From NCBI GenBank assembly GCA_022709995.1, contig JAKLHU010000114.1, positions 1 through 6,927 of the forward strand: a stretch of 6,927 nucleotides of DNA, written 5' to 3'. Below the pieces are notes generated by a model. It was not told the origin of the DNA. It did not search any database and worked only from the letters and a program-made list of their open reading frames with translations. Origin of the DNA: Verrucomicrobiota bacterium. Its GTDB lineage: Bacteria; Verrucomicrobiota; Lentisphaeria; Oligosphaerales; Oligosphaeraceae. Positions 1 to 5,204 of this stretch are shown here, in pieces (within the stretch, counting starts at the first letter, position 1; each line of letters opens with the position of its first letter). Position numbers and translations under genes: made by a program.

Positions 1-2073
1 TATCGCTTGCTCCTGCTGAGCTTGGAAACAGCCCTCATTCTGCTTGGCCTCACGCTGCTGACCCAGCCGCTCCGTAGTGCCAAACACCCAGAACCGGGTT
101 CTTTCCGAATCGCGGTGCTGGCCGACCAGTCGCTCAGCATGAACACGCTCGACGGCAATCTGACCGAAAGCCGCCGACAAATCCTGACCCGGCTTCTGCA
201 CCGTGAGACGACGGCGCTGAAACGGCTTTCCGTTCTGGGACGGCTGGATGTGAACGGTTTTGCCGATGACTGCCAGCCGGTGCTCTACGACGGCAGCACC
301 CCCCTGCTGGAGCCCCTGCCCGGACGGACGCCCATGGGCCCGACCCTGCGCCAGCTTCTGAACCAGGACGCCGCCGCGCCGCTGGGCGCCGTCCTGATCA
401 TGACCGACGGACGCAGCAATGCCGGCGAGCCGACCATGGAAGTGGCCAAACAGTACCGCGCCAGCGGCATCCCCGTGTCATGCGTCGGCATAGGCCGTAG
501 CGGCGCCGCCCGCGACCTGAAAGTGCAAGCCGCCGCCGAAGCCGTCCCGGCCCGACGCGATGCCGACTTCACGCTCGGCGCGGTTGTCTCCGGCGCCTAC
601 GCGACGCCGCAGACCGTGACGGTCAGCCTCCAGGAACACGGCGTCACCCTGGCCGCCCAGGAAATCACCGTCCTTCCGGAACAGCCCGCCAAAGTGACCT
701 TCACCCACAAAACACCCGTCGCCGGCCACCATACGTATGCGTTCCGGATCAATCCGCCGGCCGACGACAGCCGCCCGGACAACGACCTGGACTTCATCAG
801 CGTCGACGTGCAGGAACCGCCGACCTTCCACATTCTCTTTCTGGGCGGCGGGCTCGACTGGGAATGGCGATTCCTCAACATCTATGGCCAAAGCAATGAC
901 CAGATCGACCTCTCGGCCATCATCAAGACCGGCCCGGAGTCGTTCTTTCTCGCCGGCATTCTCGAAGAACCCGGCCAGCCGTTGCGGGCTTTCCCGGCCG
1001 ACACGGCATTTTATGACAACTACGACGCCGTGATTCTGGACAGCCGGGCGGCGGCGCTGCTCAACGACGACGCGGTGGCGACCCTGCGCGCCTTCGTCGA
1101 GAACAAAGGCGGAGGACTTTTGCTGCGCGGCCCCCTGGCCGCGCTGCCAGCGCCGCTGCGGGACATTCTGCCGGTCCAGGACGACCAGGCCCTCCGGACA
1201 GCCCGCGAGACGCGTCCGGAAGTCAGCCACAGCTTCATCTTTGCCCGCGACGTCGCCGGCATTCTGCGCTCCGCCCAGGGCCTTTTTCTGCCGGCGGGCA
1301 CGTCCGTCCGGCCGGCGGTCGGCCTCAAGCGCGCGGCCCGGCCGGCGCTGGTGCTTCCCGGCCTGCCGGAAGGCCAGGGGGTCCTGCTGGCCGGCATGGG
1401 CTTTGGCGCCGGCCGTTGCGCCTACCTCGGCTTCGAAAGCACTTGGCGGTGGCGTTTGAGCGCCACCGGCGGCCAGCTGGCCCACGAGACGTTCTGGAAT
1501 CTCATTCTGGTCTGGCTCAGCGAAACCAGCAAACCCCGCGTCAAAATGCATGGCGGCGGCGCCAAAACCGGCCTGGGCGAAGAGCTGCGCCTCGACGTGG
1601 AGGTGCTTGGCGACGACTTCCGGCCGGCCCCTGACGCCCAGGTCATGGCAGTCGTCCTGGCGCCGGACGGCCAGGCCCGCGAAATCGCCCTGGAGCCGGC
1701 CGGCGAGGTGATTGGCCGCTATGAGGCGGCTTATTTCCCGACCGTGGCCGGGGAGCACCGGGTCGACTACGACATCCGCCTGCCGGGGAGCCGCCTGGCC
1801 CGGACCACGGCCTTTGTGGCGCGACCGGTCGGCGTGGAAGCGGAAAACACCGCCTTCAACGAAGAATTGCTGCGCGACTTGGCCAGAGTCACCGGCGGCC
1901 GCTATTACACGCCGGAAGAATTCCTGGCGCAGGGGCATTCCCTGCCGCTGTCTCCGCTTCTGCCCATGCGGGAGGAAACCCGGCCCCTGGCATCCTCCTG
2001 GCTGATCGCCATCCTGTTCTGCGGCAGCGGCATCCTTTTCTGGTGGCTGCGCCGCCGCATCGGCCTCAAGTAA
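1..2073 (+). CDS. Membrane-anchored VWA-domain protein with amidotransferase-like fold (5' partial)
   Basis: The frame is open from the first base to a TAA at 2071, so the true start lies upstream; the TTG at base 7 falls inside a hydrophobic helix and is not a convincing start. Residues are numbered from that codon. A membrane helix covers about 1-19. A VWA domain (about 34-165) follows with a complete MIDAS set: D40-x-S42-x-S44, T108 and D134 in MTDGRSN. A beta-sandwich-like stretch (about 183-268) leads to a class-I glutamine-amidotransferase-like fold (about 275-505) that opens with FLGGGLDWEWRFLN. The glycine-rich elbow GGGLLLRG (368-375) has no cysteine, so this domain is probably non-catalytic. 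A second beta-rich region (about 512-606), the segment LLRDLARVTGGRYY, and a C-terminal helix (about 664-681) followed by RRR complete it. Such proteins usually sit near MoxR ATPase and DUF58 genes in PVC bacteria; the exact role is unknown. The VWA call is firm and the function is not. Confidence 0.88.
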   Translation, partial: YRLLLLSLETALILLGLTLLTQPLRSAKHPEPGSFRIAVLADQSLSMNTLDGNLTESRRQILTRLLHRETTALKRLSVLGRLDVNGFADDCQPVLYDGSTPLLEPLPGRTPMGPTLRQLLNQDAAAPLGAVLIMTDGRSNAGEPTMEVAKQYRASGIPVSCVGIGRSGAARDLKVQAAAEAVPARRDADFTLGAVVSGAYATPQTVTVSLQEHGVTLAAQEITVLPEQPAKVTFTHKTPVAGHHTYAFRINPPADDSRPDNDLDFISVDVQEPPTFHILFLGGGLDWEWRFLNIYGQSNDQIDLSAIIKTGPESFFLAGILEEPGQPLRAFPADTAFYDNYDAVILDSRAAALLNDDAVATLRAFVENKGGGLLLRGPLAALPAPLRDILPVQDDQALRTARETRPEVSHSFIFARDVAGILRSAQGLFLPAGTSVRPAVGLKRAARPALVLPGLPEGQGVLLAGMGFGAGRCAYLGFESTWRWRLSATGGQLAHETFWNLILVWLSETSKPRVKMHGGGAKTGLGEELRLDVEVLGDDFRPAPDAQVMAVVLAPDGQAREIALEPAGEVIGRYEAAYFPTVAGEHRVDYDIRLPGSRLARTTAFVARPVGVEAENTAFNEELLRDLARVTGGRYYTPEEFLAQGHSLPLSPLLPMREETRPLASSWLIAILFCGSGILFWWLRRRIGLK

Positions 2074-2092
2074 CCCTGGTGTCGACCCGGCC

Positions 2093-2149
2093 GGCTTCGG
2101 CGGCTTCGGCTTTAGGCTGTCGTACGTACGTAGTTCAGCCTTTAGGCTG
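2093..2149. repeat. REP-like composite repeat with alternative hairpins
   Basis: A 9-bp unit GGCTTCGGC occurs twice in tandem (2093-2101, 2102-2110). The 10-mer CTTTAGGCTG occurs at 2110-2119 and again at 2140-2149. Between them lie a perfect palindrome CGTACGTACG (2121-2130) and the inverted unit CAGCCT (2136-2141). CAGCCT can pair with the AGGCTG on its left (2114-2119, enclosing the palindrome) or with the one on its right (2144-2149, a tight hairpin with a TT core). Small palindromic intergenic units of this kind resemble dispersed REP-type elements. Whether it is repeated elsewhere in the genome cannot be seen from this window. Confidence 0.65.
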
Positions 2150-2206
2150 CCGTTGGAGGGATAGGGCCAATGCTCGTCACTTATGCATAACTCTGGCTGG
2201 AAACAT

Positions 2207-2284
2207 GGGACATAGAGAACGGTGAAATAGGACGTATGGGACGTATGGGACGTATGGGATGGCATATAGGACAATGGGACGAAT
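2207..2284. repeat. Short tandem array of a 9-bp GGGACGTAT unit
   Basis: Three adjacent 9-bp units at 2229-2237 (first base A instead of G), 2238-2246 and 2247-2255 read (A/G)GGACGTAT. Degenerate copies flank them: GGGACATAG at 2207, GGGATGGCATAT at 2256, AGGACAAT at 2268 and GGGACGAAT at 2276. The unit is a multiple of three but no supported gene reads through it. It could be a slippage-prone microsatellite or repeated protein-binding sites. It is too short and spacer-less to be a CRISPR. Confidence 0.75.
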
Positions 2285-2293
2285 ATCCCATTG
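2272..2293. repeat. Inverted repeat, 8-bp arms with 6-nt loop
   Basis: CAATGGGA (2272-2279) and TCCCATTG (2286-2293) are exact reverse complements around the loop CGAATA. The left arm is built from the last degenerate unit of the GGGAC array, so the hairpin seems to cap that array. No T tract follows on either strand, which argues against an intrinsic terminator. An operator or part of a repeat element is possible. Confidence 0.6.
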
Positions 2294-2419
2294 GATTATT
2301 GCAGCCGCAAAAAGTTCAACAGAGCCCTAAACTCAAGAGCATGGGTCTCATGGCATGACGATGATTTCGGTGCATGTTGTAGAATATCGCCTTTCATCAC
2401 CACGTTTTGCACATTAACC

Positions 2420-2920
2420 ATGAATAAAACGCCGTCCTCATTTTCGTCTCCGCACCGCGTCGCGCTCGGCCTGGGCGGCAATCTTGACGACCCGGCCGTC
2501 TCTTTTGAGCGTGCCATGGCCTTGCTGGCGGCCGGCGGCTTGCGCGACATCCGCCGGGCGCCTTTGTTCATCACGGCCCCGGTCGACTGCGAGCCGGGCA
2601 CGCCGGACTTCCTCAACAGCGCCCTCACCGCGTCCTGGAGCGGCTCGCCGGAAGAACTGCTGCGGCTTTGCCAGGATATTGAGCGGCGCCTGGGACGGCC
2701 AGCCGAACACAGCCGCCGGGAAAGCCGGGTCATTGACCTCGACCTCCTCCTGTTTGACACCTTGTGCCTGGCTTCCCCGGATTTGATCATCCCGCATCCG
2801 CGGCTCCGGTTGCGCCGCTTTGTCCTTGAGCCCCTGGCCCGGATCGCCCCGGACTGGCCAGTGCCGCCGGGTGACCAGACCGTGCGACAACTTCTGCTCC
2901 AACTGACCGGCCTCCCGTGA
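2420..2920 (+). CDS. folK: 2-amino-4-hydroxy-6-hydroxymethyldihydropteridine diphosphokinase (HPPK)
   Basis: FolK transfers pyrophosphate from ATP to 6-hydroxymethyl-7,8-dihydropterin in the cytoplasm, the step before dihydropteroate synthase in folate synthesis. The 166-residue product has the normal family length. Visible motifs are LGLGGNLDD (16-24), FLNSAL (64-69), the Mg-binding signature VIDLDLLLFD with D106 and D108, and IPHPRLRLRRFVLEPL (124-139) with the conserved His and Arg residues. The usual Gly-Pro before the signature arginine is replaced by Glu-Ser (RESRVIDLD), a mild divergence. The ATG at 2420 is chosen because the family signature begins about 15 residues later; the frame continues upstream to a TTG at 2291 but that extension shows no family similarity. 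No clear Shine-Dalgarno precedes 2420. There is no neighbouring folB or folP in the window, so it appears to be a stand-alone gene with its own terminator-like palindrome. Confidence 0.95.
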   Translation: MNKTPSSFSSPHRVALGLGGNLDDPAVSFERAMALLAAGGLRDIRRAPLFITAPVDCEPGTPDFLNSALTASWSGSPEELLRLCQDIERRLGRPAEHSRRESRVIDLDLLLFDTLCLASPDLIIPHPRLRLRRFVLEPLARIAPDWPVPPGDQTVRQLLLQLTGLP

Positions 2921-2932
2921 CCGCCGTTGTCC

Positions 2933-2970
2933 CGGCCTTGCCGTCGGCCGACGGCAAGGCCGACCATTTT
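2933..2970 (+). terminator. Perfect 30-bp palindrome, probable folK terminator
   Basis: CGGCCTTGCCGTCGG (2933-2947) is followed immediately by its exact reverse complement (2948-2962), so RNA would form a stem of about 13 bp with a 4-nt loop, only 12 nt after the folK stop. A TTTT run lies at 2967-2970, four bases past the stem. The stem is very strong and the T tract is short and displaced, so termination is likely but not certain. A dyad this perfect could also bind a dimeric protein. Confidence 0.7.
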
Positions 2971-3024
2971 GCAACCCCGCGCCGCGATTTCGCCCCGCGA
3001 CGACCGCACTGCCACCCCCTTGCC

Positions 3025-3030
3025 AGGAGA
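3025..3030 (+). promoter_or_regulatory. Ribosome binding site for the Gfo/Idh/MocA gene
   Basis: AGGAGA lies 7 nt before the ATG at 3038. This fixes the start, because the same frame is open upstream to 2927 but that extension runs through the folK palindrome and has no family similarity. Confidence 0.8.
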
Positions 3031-3037
3031 ACATCCC

Positions 3038-3973
3038 ATGCGCCATCCGCAGCCTCTGTCGCTCGGCATCATCGGCATGACCGAGGGCAACGGCCATCCT
3101 TATTCCTGGAGCGCCATCTTCAACAACTACGACCGGGCGGCGATGACCGCGGAATGCCCGTTCCCGGTCATTCCCGCCTATCTCAACCGAGTCCCGCCGG
3201 AAAGCATCGGCATCCCCGGCGCCAAGGTCACCTGCATCTGCTGCGACCGCCGCCAAGATGCCGAACACGTCGCGCGCCTGGCACGCATCCCCGCCGTCGT
3301 CGAACAGCCCGAAAACATGATCGGGCAGGTCGACGCCGTCCTGATCGCCACCGACATCGGCGCCGAACACGTCCGGCGAGCCCGGCCTTTCCTGGACGCC
3401 GGCATTCCCGTCTTCATTGACAAACCCCTGTGCGACAACCGCGACGACCTCGCCTTCTTCAGCGCCCGCGTCGCCGGTGGCGCCCGCCTGCTCTCCTCCA
3501 GCGCCCTGCGCTACGCCAAGGAGTTGGCGCCCTACTGCAACGGCAATTTCCATGAAATCGGCGAACCGCGCTCCATCGTCCTGAACACAGCCAAAAAATG
3601 GGAGACCTACGGCATCCACGCCCTGGAGAGCGTCTATCCGCTGCTGGGCCCCGGCTTCGAAAGCATCCGCAACACCGGCAGCGAACGCCGCAACATCGTC
3701 CACATCCGGCATCGCCGGGGCGTCGACGTCATCATTGTCAACATCTACGACCAGCCGCATTCGGCCGGCATTCAGATCGGCGGCACCGAAGGCTGCCTCA
3801 CCATCCGCTTGGCGGACACGTATTCGACGTTCCGGGCGCAGCTGGTCGCTTTTGTCGACTACCTGCGCAGCGGCGTCCGGCCTTTTCCATTCAGTCAGAC
3901 GGAAGAGCTGATGCGCCTCGTCATCGGCGGCATGGAGAGCCGCCAGCAACAGGGAAAGGAGATCATGGTATGA
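3038..3973 (+). CDS. Gfo/Idh/MocA-family NAD(P)-dependent oxidoreductase
   Basis: This is a 311-residue member of the glucose-fructose/inositol dehydrogenase superfamily, cytoplasmic enzymes that oxidise or reduce sugars, inositols or nucleotide sugars using NAD(P). The N-terminal Rossmann half (about 8-130) ends with VDAVLIATD (98-106) and the hallmark FIDKPL (126-131), the counterpart of the family EKP motif, with K129 the expected catalytic lysine. The C-terminal half contains ETYGIHALESVYPLLG (189-204), where H194 fits the usual catalytic histidine position. The nucleotide loop is unusual: GIIGMTEGNGHPYSWSAIFN in place of a simple GxGxxG. The stop codon overlaps the SDR start by four bases (ATGA), and the SDR Shine-Dalgarno lies inside this gene, so the two are almost certainly co-translated and may perform paired oxidation and reduction on one substrate. 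The substrate cannot be read from the sequence; envelope sugar modification is an inference from the neighbours. Confidence 0.9.
   Translation: MRHPQPLSLGIIGMTEGNGHPYSWSAIFNNYDRAAMTAECPFPVIPAYLNRVPPESIGIPGAKVTCICCDRRQDAEHVARLARIPAVVEQPENMIGQVDAVLIATDIGAEHVRRARPFLDAGIPVFIDKPLCDNRDDLAFFSARVAGGARLLSSSALRYAKELAPYCNGNFHEIGEPRSIVLNTAKKWETYGIHALESVYPLLGPGFESIRNTGSERRNIVHIRHRRGVDVIIVNIYDQPHSAGIQIGGTEGCLTIRLADTYSTFRAQLVAFVDYLRSGVRPFPFSQTEELMRLVIGGMESRQQQGKEIMV
3956..3961 (+). promoter_or_regulatory. Ribosome binding site for the SDR gene, inside the upstream gene
   Basis: AAGGAG lies 8 nt before the ATG at 3970. Another ATG at 3965 belongs to the upstream reading frame (its penultimate codon). The spacing and the ATGA overlap support 3970 as the start. 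Confidence 0.8.
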
Positions 3974-4737
3974 CCGTCCTCGGCAGTTTTTCTTTGCAGG
4001 GCAAGACCGCGCTTCTGACTGGCGGCGCCGGCTTGTATGGCCGGCAGATGACCCAGGCTCTGGCCGAAGCCGGCGCCACCACCTTTATCGCGTCCCGCCA
4101 TCTTGACCAGCTCACCGCGGTCGCGGCCGAATACGGCGCCCGGGCCCTGGAGCTCGACCTGGCCAGCGAGACGTCCATCGCCGCCGTCGTCAGCGCCATC
4201 GTTCGCCAGACCGGCCGCCTTGACATCCTCGTCAACAACGCCGTCACCCGCTGCGCCTGCCGGGGCGAGGACATCAGCATGGCCCAGTTTGACGAAAGCC
4301 TGCACGTCAATGCCTCGGCGCTGTTTGTCCTCACCCGGCTGGCCGCCGAAGAGATGAAGAAGAACCGCGGCGGCTCCATCATCAACATCGGTTCGTACAT
4401 GGGCCTGCTGGGGCCCAATCCGGTCAACTACGCCGGCACCGACATGAAAACCAGCTCGCCGATCTATTTTTACGAAAAGGGCGGCATGGCCAACTTCACC
4501 CGCTGGGCGGCCAGCCACTATGGCGAATACGGCATCCGCGTGAACTGCGTCAATCCCGGCGGCTTTTTCAACCACCAGCCCGAGACGTTCGTGCGGCAGT
4601 ACAGCGCCAATACGATGCTGGGGCGGATGGCCAACGACACCGACCTCAAGGGCATTGTCGTCTTCCTGGCTTCGGACGCTTCGGCCTACATCACCGGCGC
4701 CAACATCCCCGTCGACGGCGGCTACAGCGCCAAGTGA
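3970..4737 (+). CDS. Short-chain dehydrogenase/reductase (classical SDR)
   Basis: This 255-residue protein has the normal length of a classical SDR, an NAD(P)-dependent alcohol/ketone oxidoreductase. In order: cofactor motif TGGAGLYG (17-24), LDLAS with the adenine-contact Asp (about 62-66), LVNNAV (87-92), and the complete tetrad N114, S142, Y166 and K170 (YxxxK). Then come VNCVNPGG (191-198) and the C-terminal VFLASDASAYITGANIPVDGGY (231-252, given here as positions 231-240 and 241-252). The serine-tyrosine gap is 24 residues, longer than the roughly 13 usual for the family. That insert and the surrounding style resemble SDRs tied to nonulosonic or flagellin sugar pathways such as PtmA, from memory rather than a search. 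Gluconate-5-dehydrogenase-type activity is an alternative. It is coupled to the preceding oxidoreductase by an ATGA overlap. Confidence 0.93.
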   Translation: MTVLGSFSLQGKTALLTGGAGLYGRQMTQALAEAGATTFIASRHLDQLTAVAAEYGARALELDLASETSIAAVVSAIVRQTGRLDILVNNAVTRCACRGEDISMAQFDESLHVNASALFVLTRLAAEEMKKNRGGSIINIGSYMGLLGPNPVNYAGTDMKTSSPIYFYEKGGMANFTRWAASHYGEYGIRVNCVNPGGFFNHQPETFVRQYSANTMLGRMANDTDLKGIVVFLASDASAYITGANIPVDGGYSAK

Positions 4738-4758
4738 ACCACACGGCAACGGCGGCCT

Positions 4759-4786
4759 TGGGCGCGGCGCCAGCCGGAAGCGCCCA
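4759..4786. repeat. Hairpin just after the SDR stop
   Basis: TGGGCGC (4759-4765) and GCGCCCA (4780-4786) are exact reverse complements around a 14-nt loop, starting 22 nt past the SDR stop codon. No T tract follows; an A run (4794-4799) does. It may protect the mRNA 3' end or be a weak Rho-type pause site. Confidence 0.45.
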
Positions 4787-4827
4787 CCGCGGGAAAAAAT
4801 ACGGGCTCGACAAGGCGCGGGAAAAGC

Positions 4828-4849
4828 GGCACGGCCGCCAGGCCGTGCC
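4828..4849. repeat. Perfect 9-bp hairpin with 4-nt loop
   Basis: GGCACGGCC (4828-4836) pairs exactly with GGCCGTGCC (4841-4849) around the loop GCCA. There is no T tract on the + side. On the - strand the stem is followed two bases later by TTTT (complement of 4823-4826), so it would work better as a minus-strand terminator, although no minus-strand gene is supported here. Confidence 0.6.
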
Positions 4850-4885
4850 CGAAACCCATCATCACAACACCCTTTCCGCCAAAAA

Positions 4886-5053
4886 GTTGCCTGTAGCTCA
4901 CGAGCCCGGGGCTTGGAGCGCTTCGGCTCGTGCCGCTGCGCAACGCCGAAAATGGCCCGGGACTGTTCTGGGGTTCGGCTGCGCCTGCCCCGCGGCGCCC
5001 GGAAAGCCAATCGGGTGCTGCCGGCGATTCTGTAGATAATCGCCGGTTTTTTT
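4886..5053 (+). ncRNA. Candidate structured RNA ending in an intrinsic terminator
   Basis: Four hairpins can be drawn almost back to back. The first is long: GTTGC 4886-4890 with GCAAC 4940-4944, GTAGC 4893-4897 with GCTGC 4935-4939 (one G-U), and CACGAGCC 4899-4906 with GGCTCGTG 4925-4932, giving 18 bp with only small bulges. The second is GGGG 4970-4973 with CCCC 4988-4991 and an inner GGC/GCC. The third is CGGCGCCCG 4993-5001 with CGGGTGCTG 5012-5020 (two G-U). It abuts the terminator stem at 5021-5046. I could not match it to 6S, SRP, tmRNA or RNase P landmarks. It could be a free sRNA, the processed 3' UTR of the SDR operon, or simply GC-rich sequence that folds readily. No promoter is evident. 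Confidence 0.35.
5021..5053 (+). terminator. Intrinsic (Rho-independent) terminator
   Basis: The 9-bp arms CCGGCGATT (5021-5029) and AATCGCCGG (5038-5046) are perfectly complementary around the loop CTGTAGAT, and seven Ts follow immediately (5047-5053). This is a textbook + strand terminator. It lies 284 nt past the SDR stop and 151 nt before the next start, so it could end the SDR transcript, end a separate small RNA, or act as a leader attenuator of the downstream gene. Confidence 0.92.
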
Positions 5054-5189
5054 CGTACATGGAGGTAACAAGGCCGCTGTCGGTCGGCCACCGGCATCCC
5101 TTGCGCCCCGCGGTCAGGTTTGCCGACGACGGTCGACGCGTCCAGCGCCGCCTCGGATGGTCCTGCCGCGCCCCGTGCAACCATGAGAC

Positions 5190-5194
5190 AAGGA
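5190..5194 (+). promoter_or_regulatory. Ribosome binding site for the sulfatase-like gene
   Basis: AAGGA lies 10 nt before the ATG at 5205. The reading frame has a TGA at 5184-5186 and no other ATG between, so 5205 is the only well-supported ATG start. Nearby ATGs at 5183 and 5194 are in other frames. Confidence 0.65.
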
Positions 5195-5204
5195 TGCCAC
5201 CGCC

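Larger units (their letters stand above)
2074..2419. other. Repeat-bearing intergenic region upstream of folK
   Basis: This is 346 bp without a credible gene, and most of it is clearly richer in A/T than the flanking coding DNA. It holds a composite GGCTTCGGC/AGGCTG repeat block near its left end, a perfect 10-bp palindrome TTATGCATAA at 2181-2190, a short GGGACGTAT tandem array and an 8-bp-stem hairpin (described separately). The folK promoter should lie within it. A TAGAAT at 2380-2385 could be a -10 box, but I see no matching -35 at good spacing, so I do not annotate a promoter. No strong T-tailed terminator follows the VWA gene. Confidence 0.7.
4738..5204. other. Structured non-coding intergenic region between SDR and sulfatase-like genes
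   Basis: This 467-bp gap has no reading frame with protein-family similarity on either strand. It contains a series of inverted repeats (4759-4786, 4828-4849, 4886-4944, 4970-4991, 4993-5020) and an intrinsic terminator at 5021-5053. After the terminator, 5054-5204 should hold the promoter and leader of the downstream gene, but I cannot identify convincing -35 and -10 boxes there. A further short inverted repeat GGCCG/CGGCC lies at 5072-5089. Confidence 0.7.

Noticed and set aside
2043..2225. Small + strand frame of 60 codons overlapping the VWA end and the repeat block
   Set aside because: Its translation simply reads through the repeats (duplicated LGCR segments) and it lacks a ribosome binding site.
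2229..2255. CRISPR array
   Set aside because: The repeats are 9 bp, contiguous and without spacers.
478..2274. Long minus-strand open frame (598 codons) opposite the VWA gene
   Set aside because: Its composition is Arg/Gly/Ala/Val-rich with no domain signal, it starts inside the GGGAC tandem repeats, and it lies opposite a gene with clear family motifs. It is an antisense artefact of high GC at third positions.
2355..2385. folK promoter with ATGACG as -35 and TAGAAT as -10
   Set aside because: The -35 match is poor and the spacer is 19 bp; not strong enough to list as a feature.
2291..2419. Possible longer folK starting at TTG 2291
   Set aside because: The 43-residue extension has no family similarity and begins in the right arm of the 2272-2293 hairpin; FolK proteins normally begin close to the LGxN motif.
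2438..3949. Minus-strand open frame of 503 codons opposite folK and the Gfo/Idh/MocA gene
   Set aside because: It spans two real genes, the terminator palindrome and the gap between them, and has no recognisable motifs.
4886..5053. Identification as 6S RNA, SRP RNA or RNase P RNA
   Set aside because: The length is near that of 6S, but I see no single long rod with a central bubble, no SRP GGAAGGAAGCAGCC-type signature and no RNase P core sequences.
3895..5184. Minus-strand open frame of 429 codons opposite the SDR and the following gap
   Set aside because: Low-complexity Ala/Gly/Arg composition and no motifs; the opposite strand carries a complete SDR.
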